DNA from: Phocoena phocoena
Taxonomy: Eukaryota > Chordata > Mammalia > Artiodactyla > Phocoenidae
NCBI RefSeq assembly: GCF_963924675.1
Contig: NC_089219.1
Span: forward strand, 153,594,288-153,658,287
DNA length: 64,000 nucleotides
Reading direction: 5' to 3'
Below the pieces are notes generated by a model. The model ran no database searches. It was not told the origin of the DNA and was given only the letters and a program-made list of their open reading frames with translations. The translations under genes were made by a program, and so were the position numbers. Positions 54,228 to 64,000 of the stretch are shown here, one piece after another (positions within the stretch are counted from its first letter, which is position 1; every line of letters begins with the position of its first letter).

Positions 54228-55174
54228 TCTGTAAGGCATGCCCAGGTGGTGCCATCAGGAGCGGTGGTATGTAACCCTCAGCCCTCCGACATCCTAATTG
54301 TTACAGAATGTCCTGCCTGGGCTCTGACCCTTCAAGCCCCATCACCCTGTCTCAGGCCCCTCAAAAGCCTGAAATTTTGTTGCCAGAGGTTCAAATGTCT
54401 CAGGTTACAACAGAGGCGGGGCACCTGGAAGCACAGGCCCCACGTCCCCTAACAAGACTTTCAGGAAAGAGGAGTCAGCTTTCAGCTCCAGTGCCAAGCT
54501 GTCTAGAAAGGGGGACCAGTGAGTGTCTTGCCCTCCCTAGAGAGCGGTAGCCCCTGTCTCCCAAGCTGTGCAGGGAGACAATTCTTTCTCTCGGCCAGTG
54601 GAAGAATGAACTCTGTTGCCCTCTGCACTTGAGGAATTCCATCATCCTTAAATTATTTGTGTCAACCGTTTGAACCGAAAGAGAATTTTAGAGCTGGGAG
54701 AATTTGTTTATATCGTTGCAATTTATAATGCTCATTTTGTCACAGCAGTTTGCCTATACAAAAGGATGACCTAACATTCACTTATGGAGAGAGAAAACAA
54801 AAAGCAAACTAAGGCTTTGCAACATCAAAGTGAATATTATTTTTGACAAAATGTACAGAGATGTGGAAAAAAGGCCGATCAGAAGGTTTTGTTAATAATG
54901 GGCTTGCTGGCTGATCCCTGAGGCTCCCTTCAGCTCTAAGTCTTTGTTTCTTCTGTGCTGAACACATTTGCATGCTGATTTTTGTATCAATGGTGAGGAA
55001 AGACTCCAGTGAAAATGTTGTCAGCACAATGGGCTGACAGAACAGTTGTGATTTGTGGAGATGTCCTCCCAACTATCTTATCTCTGTTAAGTATATTCTC
55101 GCTGGGAATTCCCAGGAGAGAACCTGATCATTTACTGACCTATTGACCTGCATACCTACATATTGATGTCTCTT
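54228..55174. other. Unique sequence, about 0.95 kb
   Basis: Directly 3' of LTR copy B. I see no PBS or retroviral gene. No other feature recognised. Confidence 0.4.
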
Positions 55175-55395
55175 CTTTATCATCAACTACTATTGTTATT
55201 ATGCTAAGTGCTTCAGATATATCACCTCATTAAAAATTCTCACTTAAAATTCTTTTCAATCTTATTAAGAGATACTATCTTCTCATTTGATGTATGAAGA
55301 AATTGAGTCCTAGTGAGATTAACTTGACTGATGTCACACAGCTGGTAAATGACCAAGCCAGGGTTGGGACTGAAACCTTCCTGACTTCAGAATCT
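55175..55395 (+). repeat. MIR fragment
   Basis: AAGTGCTTCAGATATATCAC, ATGTATGAAGAAATTGAGTC, GATGTCACACAGCTGGTAAA and GACCAAGCCAGGGTTGG. Confidence 0.85.
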
Positions 55396-55520
55396 TAATG
55401 AGTTTGTGTAATTGGCTTCCTTCCCTGATCCACTTCCTTAAATTGTATGTTACCTTCTTCTTTGTCCCTTAAGACATTTCAGGGCCTTTATATTCTCCAG
55501 TGCAGAGGGTCTTAATCTAG

Positions 55521-55576
55521 GTTTGCAGAAGAGTTTCAGGGAATCTGGGTTTGCAGAAGAGCTTCAGGGAATCAGT
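55521..55576. repeat. 28-bp tandem duplication
   Basis: GTTTGCAGAAGAGTTTCAGG... (55521-55548) is followed by GTTTGCAGAAGAGCTTCAGG... (55549-55576), nearly identical. Confidence 0.93.
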
Positions 55577-55737
55577 GAAGGCTTTGAAAGACACGCATAT
55601 TTTATGTGTAGATACTCACGTATGTGTTTCTGGGAAGAGATACCATTGCTTTTATTGCATTCTTGAATGGTTATGAGACCCTGAGTGTTGGTGTGAGTTG
55701 GCTCATTCCAATGAACTCTAGTGTCAAGTTCTAGGAC

Positions 55738-56070
55738 AGAGGTTCCCAAACATAAGTGAGCATCAGTCTCACCCAGGGAGCTTGTTAAAATGCAGATGTG
55801 CTGCCCCACTCCAGGTGATGTTGAAACTTGGTCTCTGTGCACTGGTGCCAAATCAAATCTCGGAGACAGAGTTTTGGGTGCCCAGGAGCCCCAGAGGATC
55901 CTGCCCAATTTCATAGGGAGTCTGATTTGGTAGATCTGGGGCCAGACCAGGAATCTCCTTTTTTTTTTAATTTAATTTTTATTTTATATTGGAGTATAGT
56001 TGATTTATAATGTTGTTGTTAGAGGAATCTACATTTTAACAAGCACCTCAGTTGATCGTGATGCCGGATA
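55738..56070 (+). repeat. MER5A-like hAT element, interrupted
   Basis: Starts ACAGAGGTTCCCAAACATAA and continues GGGAGCTTGTTAAAATGCAG, TCTGATTTGGTAGATCTGGG and AATCTACATTTTAACAAGCA. It is interrupted at about 55825-55905 by a piece resembling an ERV LTR fragment (GGTGCCAAATCAAATCTCGG) and at 55958-56022 by an L1 tail. Confidence 0.75.
55958..56022 (-). mobile_element. Very short L1 3' tail insertion
   Basis: TTTTTTTTAATTTAATTTTT followed by TATTGGAGTATAGTTGATTT is antisense L1 3' end, only about 65 bases long, inside the MER5-like element. Confidence 0.82.
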
Positions 56071-56831
56071 TCTGGGATACACATCTCACTGGGAGAACAG
56101 ATTATTTTATCTGATGAGTTACTGTGCAGTTCCCACTCATTTCCCGGGGACCTTAGATCCTATGGTTACCCTTGTGACATTACCGTAGCAACCCCTTTGA
56201 AAAGAATCCAGGCATTTTCCACTCCTCCCCCCAAAAATGCTTGAACCTGTCCGTGAATGTCAGGGTTGTGCTCCATAGAAAGAGGAGATCCAGAGAATAA
56301 AGACAAATCAAAAGGAATTTCAACAAATTCTCCCAATGGAAATACTCAAATTGTTGGATATTCCAGTACTGATGCCATCAGCCAGTGATTCCTGATTCTT
56401 CATACAGGAGCCTTTGCCCTGGTGAGTTCACTGGGGCCCAGGAGGGGGCCTTACCTTGTATGTTCCTAAATCTTCATGGCAGACTGGTGGGTCAGTTTGC
56501 CCTGCCCAGGCCTTTTGTCTAACCCCTTTTGTCTCCTTTCATCGCCAACAGGAGGCTAGTGGGGTATGAAACTTCATAACCCTTTTTGTTGCATTTTGCA
56601 CCAGGCATGGCTAGAGTGGCCACCCGAATTACACTGGGTCAATTAAATTGTCTCAGGATTTTGAAATGGGGAGGAGGGGGCTCAGAAACCCTAAACTTTC
56701 TGGAAGTGAGAAGTTATGTGAGTTTTGGTTGAGGCAGCTATGTTCGTTTTAATAAGCAAATGGAACAGAAAAGGTCTATTGGGGAGAGGGAGGAAAGTTT
56801 CCAGTTATTCTTTCTGAGTTCCAACTGTGTT
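56071..56831. other. Unique sequence, nothing recognised
   Basis: No repeat or coding signature recognised. Confidence 0.4.
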
Positions 56832-57072
56832 TCCTGTTTTTTTTTTTTTTTTTTTTTTTTTGCGGTACGCGGGCCTCTCACTGTTGTGGCCTCTCCCGTT
56901 GCGGCGCACAGGCTCCGGACGCGCAGGTTCAGCGGCCATGGCTCACCGGCCCAGCCGCTCCGCGGCATGTGGGATCCTCCCGGGATCCTCCCGGAACGGG
57001 GCACGAACCCGTGTCCCCTGCATCGGCAGGCGGACTCTCAACCACTGCGCCACCAGGGAAGCCCCCTGTTTT
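56832..57072 (-). mobile_element. Short CHR-2-like SINE with 11-bp internal duplication
   Basis: Minus-strand body at about 56841-57063: a ~22-base T-tail, GCGGTACGCGGGCCTCTCAC, and head on the right. GGGATCCTCCC is tandemly repeated at 56971-56981 and 56982-56992. Flanks TCCTGTTTT (56832-56840) and CCCTGTTTT (57064-57072). Confidence 0.95.
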
Positions 57073-58354
57073 GGTTTTATGAGGCATCTCCATGGCCTTT
57101 TTTTTGCTAAAGCAAGTTTGAGTGAATTCTACTTCTTCCAATCAAATGATTCTTTACTAGCATGCTTTCCAAAACATTTCCATTGCAGACAGAAAATACT
57201 AGTACTTGCATAGCACAGTCTTGGACCACTTGTGGTACCACATCTGGTGAGCTCTGCTTTACTAAGACGTAAAATAGTATAAAGAAGAGGATTTGAAATC
57301 AGTAGACTGACAGAGAAAATATCGAATGGGCTGTGGAGTTGAGATGGGATATGGGTTGTGCTGAAGTGGAATGGTGTGTGAAGATCTCTTCCTTTCAGGA
57401 CAAGTGACCAGTGGGCTTTAGTACCCTCAGCCTCTCAGAACCTAGACATGGTCTAGCCCACCGAGATCAAGGTTTTGGGGAACTGTACAGCTGTAAAACA
57501 TGAGACTCACTGTGCTGGTTATTTCCTGAAACCTTGCATGGAGTATGGCAAGAAAGGGAGAAACTCCAGCCTAGGTTACCCAGTTGAAAGCACATAGGCC
57601 AATTATGTAGTTAATCTCTTTGTGGGATGCCCTTTCTGAGCTGATGGGAACCTTATCAAGAAATTATTAATTCATCTTGCCAAATTATAACAGATGAATT
57701 CTCTGCCATCCCCTTTTTGTGACTCAAGTTAATGCCTTGATTAAAAAAGAAAGGGGTCCTCATAAGTGGAAATATGCATAACTGAGAAGTGAGTAAACTG
57801 GGCCCCTCCAGAGAGCTTCCCACTGCATACCCTGTAAATCAATGTCATGTTGCATTCCACTGTAAAATGCATTCTTTGACCAGGCCAAGTGTATAGTGAG
57901 TTCTGGGTGTCAAGCTTGAGAGCAAACATGAGAAAGGAGATCCAGTCCCTTTTTCCCCTCTGAGGAAGAGTAGGTAAGAAACAAAGATAGAGCTGGGTGT
58001 AGCCTAGGTTGTTGCTAAGCAACAGAGCCCCTGCAGAAATGGTCACCCCAGAAGACTTGCAGTGCTCTTTCTAAACAACCCCTCAGGCCAAGCATTGAGG
58101 AAGCAGTCTGACCCAACAAATTTCTGTCACTGGCTTGGAACCAATAGAATTCTTTAGAAGAGACAGACAGCCCACTGGGTTTCTATGGAAAGAACACACT
58201 TCTGTGCTTGATTCAAACAAATAGGGAGTCTTACTCTGTCCACAGTTGGCCAGGCACCAGACAGAAGTGAACTCCCACACTCTTGAAGCAGAGCATCCAT
58301 ATATTTACAATGGGAAATACAGTGCCACACTTTAATGCTTATCTGGGGGGAAAT
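57073..58354. other. Unique sequence, about 1.3 kb, nothing recognised
   Basis: AT-moderate DNA without recognised repeats or domains. Confidence 0.4.
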
Positions 58355-59630
58355 GTGCAATAGCCAAGATATAGTTAATGAGAATAATAGCAGAGAATCT
58401 CAAAACATACCACAAAGCTTCAGTAATTAAAACAATATGTATTAACGTAGGAATAAATAAATCAGTGTAATAGAATAAATAATCCAAACACGCTATATAA
58501 TTGGGAAGTTAGTAAATGATCATAGTGGCATTTCAGATCATTGGGGATAAAATGTTGTGATTATTAGTTATAAATTTGGAAATAAAATAAAATTAGAATT
58601 ACAACTGACACTGTATCCAAAGATAAGATTCCAGGTGAATTAAAGATCGAAATACAAGGAAAAATAACCACCAAATTATAAAAAAAGTACAAGAAAATAA
58701 CATTGAACAGGGAAAGTTTTTATTTTAAAAGTAAACCATAAATACCAGAAGCCATAAAAGAAAATATTGTCAGATTTGACAGTATGAAAATTTCTCTTTG
58801 AAAAAAGACATCATAAATAAGATCAAAGACAAACAGCAGAGGGGATTTCCCTGGTGGTCCAGTGGTTAAGAATCTGCCTGCCAGTGCAGGGGTTATTGGT
58901 TCGATCCCTGGTGGGGGAAGATCCCACGTGCCGTGGGGCAAATAAGCACACAACTACTGAGCCTGCACTCTAGAGCCTGCCAGCTGCAACTACTGAGCCC
59001 ACGTGCCACAACTACTGAAGTCTGTGTGCCTAGAGCCCTTGCTCTGCAACAAGAGAAGCCACCGCAATGAGAAACCCGCACACCGCAATGAAGAGTAGCC
59101 CCTGCTGGCCACAACTAGAGAAAGCCCACATGCAGTAACGACCCAGTGCAGCCAAAAAAAAAAAAAAAACAAAACAAAACCAAAAAAACCAAAATAAAAA
59201 GACAAGCAGCAGAGAGGAAGAAAATATTTGCAACATACAGAGCAGAGAATAGGTTATTATCCATTATATATAAAAAGTTTCTACAAGTTAATAAAAACAA
59301 TCCAATTATTTGAAAAGATAATTTATAAAAGAACACGAACAACTTAGAAACTCATCTCACCAGCAAACTAAAATAAGGCTGATTTGCTATTTTCTACCCA
59401 TCACATTGGCTAAAGATAAAAAGCAAAATAATATATAATTCATGCTTTTGGGAAATGAGCAATCACATACATCCTTGGTAGGAGTAGAAATCTAAATTCA
59501 TACCAAGTTTTGGAAGGCGATGTGTAATATCTATTCAATTTTAATTCAATTTCTAGGAATTCATCCTATAGAAATACTTATCCATGTACAATCATAAGTA
59601 ATATATGGGTAAAAGATGTTTTATTTAGCA
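58355..59630 (+). repeat. Old L1M ORF2 C-terminal region, split by a SINE
   Basis: 58355-58842 (TTCAGATCATTGGGGATAAA, GATAAGATTCCAGGTGAATT) and 59199-59630 (GAAAATATTTGCAACATACA, TCTAGGAATTCATCCTATAG, CATGTACAATCATAAGTAAT) form a heavily mutated A-rich L1M with no intact frame. Confidence 0.85.
58826..59217 (+). mobile_element. Long CHR-type SINE inside L1M, with TSD
   Basis: Body at 58843-59198, with head GGATTTCCCTGGTGGTCCAG, B box GGTTCGATCCCTG, repeated CAACTACTGAGCC units, and an A-rich AAAACAAAACC tail. It is flanked by AAGACAAACAGCAGAGG (58826-58842) and AAGACAAGCAGCAGAGAGG (59199-59217). Confidence 0.95.
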
Positions 59631-60104
59631 GTTGACAAGAATAAAAAAACAAGACAAAACTAGTTCATTCCCTATTTCTGTTACATAGTCTTTCTTTGAA
59701 CAGGGTACAATTGATTAAGCTTACCCTCAACAAATTACAATTTTATCTTTCTGAAATTACACCCAATTTACTTTGATTGGAAGGCATTTCTAAACTCTTC
59801 AGTCACACTTTCCACACAACACCTCATTCACTGTGTATGAGTTTTGCTATTTTAACTCTCAGATGGCAATCTTATTTTCTAGCACCAAAGTATGAGAAAT
59901 TAGAAGACTGGTAAAATGCCACATGAATTCAATATATTATTAATTTTCCTTTCCCACTTTTGAGTCAAGAGGGCTGTTTCTCTCACGGACTCATCATCAC
60001 GTTGCTGAGGCAGAGGAATCTTTGGTGGAAGGTATGGTGGTAGAGGAGGCAGAGGAGAAGGGAACCAAAACATAATAAACTGTTAGTAAGTGCCTGGCAC
60101 CATA
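59631..60104. other. AT-rich sequence, nothing recognised
   Basis: No repeat or coding signature that I can name. Confidence 0.4.
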
Positions 60105-60295
60105 AAAAGCAGTGGGTCACACCTTGAATGATTTTACTCTGCAGGAGACATTTGGCCATATCTGGGGATATTTTTGGTTGTCACAACTAGGAGGTTCTTA
60201 CTGGCATCTAGTGGGCAGAGGCCGAGGATGCTGCTAAACAACCTAAAATGCACAAGACAAGCCCCCACAACAAAGGATTATCCAGTCCAAAATGT
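60105..60295 (+). repeat. MER20-like hAT element
   Basis: GGAGACATTTGGCCATATCT, GATATTTTTGGTTGTCACAA, TACTGGCATCTAGTGGGCAG and AACAAAGGATTATCCAGTCC match a common non-autonomous hAT family (I believe MER20). Confidence 0.8.
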
Positions 60296-60304
60296 CAATC
60301 AATA

Positions 60305-60395
60305 CTATTGATATAAGGCAATATAAAGCATCTTACATGGATATCTCATTAATATTCCCAACAACCCTATGAAGTTGGAACAGTAGAAAGTCTCT
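60305..60395 (+). repeat. MIR fragment
   Basis: AAGCATCTTACATGGATATC, TCATTAATATTCCCAACAAC, CCTATGAAGTTGG. Confidence 0.6.
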
Positions 60396-60702
60396 TAGTA
60401 GACTCGCACTAAATCAACTCACTAACCCAATTAACTGGCATTCTCCCTTTCCTCCATAAAACACAATGAGTGTGTTCAATGGGCACAAAAAGTGCTCAAG
60501 GCTGACCACTGACAAGAATGCTTGTGCACTTCTGCTTCATCAATACAGCTGTACTTACCAAGTTTCTTTTGTTACTGTACCTTCTAATTTTCTTATTATC
60601 GTAATTATGTAATTTAATAACGTATCACATGAATGAGAATTTTTCAATCTTGACACTGACATAAATCAATGATATCATTACAGGAGTGCAAATGTAAAAG
60701 GA
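60396..60702. other. AT-rich sequence, nothing recognised
   Basis: No repeat or coding signature recognised. Confidence 0.4.
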
Positions 60703-61014
60703 GGGACTTCCCTGGTGGCACAGTCGTTAAGAATCTGCCTGCCAATGCAGGGGACATGAGTTCAAGCCCTGGTCTGGGAAGATCTCACATGCTGCAGAGC
60801 AACTAAGCCCGTGTGCCAGAACTATTGAGCCTGTGTGCCACAACTACTGAAGCCCATGTGCCTACAGCCTGTGCTCCACAACAAGAGAAGCCACTGCAAT
60901 GAGAAGCCCGCACACTGCAATGAAGAGTAGCCCCTGTTCACTGCAACTAGAGAAAGCCCGCACGCAACAACGAAGACCCAATGAAGCCATAAATAAATAA
61001 ATAAATAAATAAAT
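60703..61014 (+). mobile_element. Long CHR-type SINE
   Basis: Head GGGACTTCCCTGGTGGCACA, degenerate B box GTTCAAGCCCTGG, repeated CACAACTACTGAAGCC-type units and a (TAAA)n tail. The TSD is unclear. Confidence 0.94.
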
Positions 61015-61505
61015 TTAGAAAATATAGAAGGAATTGTTTCTATGATAACTGACATGGCAAAGACTGGCTAGACCTCACTAACCTAACTCCTGGACATACA
61101 ACTGGACCACATTTCCCAGACCCCTTTGCTTTGGATGGGAGCATACTTCTACTTCTCACCAGTGGAGTGTGAACAGAGGTGGTATGCATCTCTTCTAGGC
61201 TGAGGTAGTTAAAGGGTGAGTATGCCTTCATTATCCTCCTTCCTTCTCTTTCCCCTGCTTGTCACCTGATGCACCCAAAACAGTAACTTCAGAAGCCACG
61301 TATTGAATACTCCATGGCCAAAACTGAAGGACCTTGCACCCGTGAATCATGCTAGGAGGAGAGTCACTCACCAACTAGGAGCAACTGTTTTGGCCTTTAT
61401 GTGAATAAGAAAAAAAATTCTATTGTTCTTGAACCATTATACATTTTGGGGCTTGTTGTTAGAGCAAGTTGTGTTTCCTTAATTAATTCAGTGGGTTAAA
61501 GACTC
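61015..61505. other. Unique sequence, nothing recognised
   Basis: No repeat or coding signature recognised. Confidence 0.4.
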
Positions 61506-61698
61506 TGGAAATACAGGCATGCCTTGGAGACACTGAGGATTCAGCTCCAGACCACCACAATAAAGTGAGTCACTCGAATGTCTTTGGTTTCCCAGTGCAT
61601 ATAAAAGTTATGTTTACACTATACTGTAGTCTATTAAGTGTGCAATAGCATTATGTCTAAAAACACTGTATATGTCTTAATTTAAAAATACTTTATTG
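61506..61698 (+). repeat. DNA transposon terminal fragment (family uncertain)
   Basis: ATACAGGCATGCCTTGGAGA, CAGCTCCAGACCACCACAAT, GGTTTCCCAGTGCATATAAA and ACTATACTGTAGTCTATTAA match a known mammalian DNA transposon end, TcMar/Tigger-like or hAT. It breaks off at the L1 insertion point. Confidence 0.65.
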
Positions 61699-61882
61699 TG
61701 GGAGGGAGGGAGACGCAAGAGGGAAGAGATATGGGGATATATGTATAGCTGATTCACTTTGTTATAAAGCAGAAACTAACACACCATTGAAAAACAATTA
61801 TACTCCAATAAAGGTGTTTAAAAAAATTCCCAGAAATTTAAAGCTGAGTCAAAAATAATGAAAAAAGAAAAAAACTTTATTG
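61684..61882 (+). mobile_element. 5'-truncated L1 3' UTR with probable 3' transduction and TSD
   Basis: 61699-61820 is L1 3' UTR with an AATAAA signal (CTCCAATAAAGG, about 61804-61815) and a short A-tract. About 35 non-L1 bases follow (61827-61860: TTCCCAGAAATTTAAAGCTG...), then a second A-rich tail. It is flanked by AAAAATACTTTATTG (61684-61698) and AAAAAAACTTTATTG (61868-61882). Two A-tails around non-L1 sequence are the hallmark of 3' transduction. Confidence 0.85.
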
Positions 61883-62748
61883 ACTCCCTCTTGCGAGAGC
61901 ACCAGGATCACAACTACCTACTGAACAGTCATCGACAGGAAGACACTGGAACTCACCAAAAAAGATACCCCACATCCAAAGACAAAGGAGAAGCCACAAT
62001 GAGATTCTAGAAGGGACGCAATCACAATAAAACCAAATCCCATAACTGCTGGGTGGGTGACTCACAAACTGGAGAACAATTATACCACAGAAGTCCATCC
62101 ACTGGAGTGAAGGTTCTGAGCCCCATGTCAGGCTTCCCAAACTGGGGGTCTGGCAATGGGAGGAGGAATTTCTAGAGAATCAGAATTTGAAAGCTAGTAG
62201 GATTTGATTTCAGGACTTCGACAGGACTGGGGGAAACAGAGACTCCACTCTTGGAGGGCACACACAAAGTAGTGTGCACACTGGGACCCAGGGGAAGGAG
62301 CAGTGACCCCATAGGACACTCAGCCAGACCTTCCTGCTAGTATTGGAGGGTCTCCTGCTGAGGCAAGGCATGGCTGTGGCTCACCATGGGGACAAGGACA
62401 CTGGCAGCAGAAGTTCTGGGAAGTACTCCTTGGTGTGAGCCCTCCCAGAGTCCACGATTAGCCCCACCAAAGAGCCGGGTAGGCTCTAGTGCTGGGTCGC
62501 CTCAGGCCAAACAACCAACAGGGAGGGAACCCAGCATCACTCATCAGCATACAAGCAGATTCAAGTTTTACTGAGCTCTGCCCACCTGAGTAACACCCAG
62601 CTCTACTTACCACCAGTCCCTCCCATCAGGAAGCTTGCACAAGCCTCTTAGATAGCCTCATCCATGAGAGGGCAGACAGCAGAAGCAAGAAGAACTACAA
62701 TTCTGCAGCCTGTGGAAGGAAAACCACATTCACAGAAAGATAGACAAA

Positions 62749-63677
62749 ATGAAAAGGCAGAGGACTTTGTACAAGATGAAGGAAGAAGATAAAACCCCAG
62801 AAAAACAACTAAATGAAGTAGAGAGAGGAAACCTTCCAGAAAAATAATTCAGAATAATGATAGTGAAGATGCTCCGGGACCTTGGAAAAAGAATGGAGGC
62901 AAAAATCAAGAAGATGCAAGAAATGTTTAACAAAGACCTAGAAGAATTAAAGAAAAAACACCTAGAAGAATTAAAGAACAAACAAACAGAGATGAACAAT
63001 ACAATAACTAGAATGAAAAATACACTAGAAGGAATCAATAGAAGAGTAACCGAGGCAGAAGAACGGATAAGTGACCTGGAAGACAGAATGGTGGAATTCA
63101 CTGCTGCGGAACAGAATAAAGAAAAAAGAATTAAAAAAAACGAAGACAGCCTAAGAGACCTCTGGGACAACATTAGATGCACCAACATTCACATTATAGG
63201 GGTCCCAGAAGGAGAAGGAGAGAGAAAGGACCTGAGAAAATATTTGAAGGTATTATAGTCGAAAACTTCCCTAACATGGGAAAGGAAATAGTCACCTAAG
63301 TCCAGGAAGCTCAGAGAGTCCCAGTGAGGATAAACCCAAGGGGAAACATGCCAAGACACATAGTGATCAAATTGACAAAAGTAAAAGACAAAGAAAAATT
63401 GTTGAAAGCAACAAGGGAAAAATGACAAATAACATACAAGGGAACTCCCATAAGGTTAACAGCTGATTTCTCAGCAGAAACTCTGCAAGCCAGAAGGGAG
63501 TGGCATGATATACTTAAGGTGATGAAAGGGAAGAACCTACAACCAAGATTACTCTACCTGGCAAGGATCTCATTCAGATTCCATGGAGAAATCAAAAGCT
63601 TTACAGGCAAGCAAAATCTAAGAGAATTCACCACCACCAAACCAGCTCTATAACAAATGCTAAAGGAACTTCTCTAA
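62749..63677 (+). pseudogene. L1 ORF1p (RNA-binding chaperone) pseudogene
   Basis: L1 ORF1p is a trimeric RNA-binding protein that coats L1 RNA in the cytoplasm and is needed for retrotransposition. Here the start ATG at 62749 is followed after 32 codons by an in-frame TAA (62845-62847). The frame then stays open through the coiled coil (about 62857-63120) and into the RRM (IIGVPEGEGE, near 63193). A frameshift lies between about 63230 and 63243. In the shifted frame further stops occur at 63297 (TAA), 63423 (TGA) and 63651 (TAA), and the natural stop is at 63675. The C-terminal landmark ETLQARREWHD is readable in that frame near 63479-63511. The coiled coil contains a 24-bp tandem duplication (62937-62984), adding eight residues unless this is normal for the subfamily. 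About 310 codons in all, a typical length. ORF2 follows after a 58-base gap. Identification is certain; function is lost. Confidence 0.95.
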
Positions 63678-63735
63678 GTGGGAAACACAAGAGAAGAAAA
63701 AGACCTACAAAAACAAACCCATAACAATTAAGAAA

Positions 63736-64000
63736 ATGGTAATTGGAACATACATATCGATAATTACCTTAAACGTGAATGGATTAAATGTTCCAACCAA
63801 AAGACACAGGCTCGCTGAATGGATACAAAAACAAGACTCATATATATGCTGTCTACAAGAGATCCACTTCAGACCTAGGGACACATATAGACTGAAAGTG
63901 AGGGGATGGAAAAAGATATTCCATGTAAATTGAAATCAAAAGAAAGCTGGAGAAACAATACTCATATCAAATAAAATAGACTTTAAAATAAAGATTGTTA
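63736..64000 (+). pseudogene. L1 ORF2p endonuclease N-terminus, pseudogene, truncated by window
   Basis: ORF2p supplies the endonuclease and reverse transcriptase for target-primed reverse transcription. The ATG at 63736 opens the APE-type endonuclease domain: ITLNVNGLN contains the conserved Asn, and CCLQEIH keeps the catalytic Glu, although the usual Thr after it is Ile. RDTYRLKVRGWKKIF follows. A TGA at 63931-63933 interrupts the frame at codon 66. The same frame is then open to the window end (QKKAGETILISNKIDF). The reverse transcriptase and C-terminal domains would lie beyond 64000. Certain by similarity; inactive because of the stop. Confidence 0.95.

Larger units (their letters stand above)
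61883..64000 (+). mobile_element. L1 with 5' UTR, ORF1 and start of ORF2 (runs off window)
   Basis: 61883-62748 reads as the cetartiodactyl L1 5' UTR (CTCTTGCGAGAGCACC, GAACTCACCAAAAAAGATAC, GGTCTCCTGCTGAGGCAAGG). It is followed by ORF1 (62749-63677), an A-rich spacer and ORF2 from 63736. Both frames are broken, so this copy cannot move by itself. The low density of changes suggests a moderately young insertion. Whether the very 5' end is complete is not known. Confidence 0.95.

Noticed and set aside
1..64000. A previously undescribed biological system (gene cluster, defence system, novel RNA).
   Set aside because: I looked on both strands for clustered intact frames, repeated unique modules and structured RNAs. 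Everything with clear structure is explained by known mammalian retroelements, DNA transposons or simple repeats.

Overview
This window is nuclear DNA from a mammal, almost certainly a cetacean (whale or dolphin). The main evidence is about two dozen tRNA-derived SINEs that open with a CTTCCCTGGTGGCGCAGTGG-type head and end in A-rich tails. They match what I know of the CHR-1/CHR-2/CHRS SINE superfamily of whales, hippos and ruminants, in the proportions expected of a whale, where the short CHR-2-like form is abundant. Ancient mammalian repeats (MIR, L2, L1M, MaLR LTRs, MER5/MER20-like hAT elements) fill much of the rest. Family names are from memory of the consensus sequences, not from a search.

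I find no convincing protein-coding gene, rRNA or tRNA gene, and nothing of bacterial or plasmid type. The window reads as intergenic or deep intronic sequence. The open frames longer than about 150 codons are SINE-derived or lie in unique DNA with no recognisable domain. The only recognisable protein-coding relic is a LINE-1 at the right end.

Layout. 1-5.3 kb: MIR and L2 fragments, three CHR SINEs and an A-run at the end of an old LTR-like stretch. 5.3-16.5 kb: mostly unique DNA with purine-rich and C-rich tracts, several MIRs, five CHR SINEs and an old L1M split by a SINE. 16.5-27 kb: G/A-rich unique DNA with L2 and MIR pieces. 27.1-29.1 kb: two stacked SINEs, then an L1M split by an inverted SINE. 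29.3-34 kb: L2 fragments, an inverted L1 3' end, and a CHRS/CHR-2 pair. 34-41.8 kb: the largest mostly unique block, broken by a MaLR solo LTR at 36.9 kb, a MIR/L2 patch and a SINE. 41.8-49.6 kb: dense repeats, including an MLT1A solo LTR inserted into an L2 with a 5-bp target duplication, and an ERV LTR interrupted by a SINE. 49.6-58 kb: a well preserved ERV solo LTR on the minus strand, a second copy of the other LTR family, and MER5-like sequence. 58-64 kb: an old L1M, a MER20-like element, a DNA-transposon fragment and two stacked L1 insertions. The right-hand L1 keeps its 5' UTR, a broken ORF1 and the start of ORF2, and runs off the window.

The main interest is insertion archaeology. Target-site duplications (TSDs) let several nested events be ordered: a SINE inserted exactly at another SINE's 5' junction, two L1s sharing one target site, a short L1 with a probable 3' transduction, a 5'-truncated SINE with a perfect 17-bp TSD, and an LTR with a duplicated CCAAT-box module. 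I see no evidence for a previously undescribed biological system. A few AT-rich, motif-rich unique stretches could be conserved regulatory elements, but that needs cross-species alignment.
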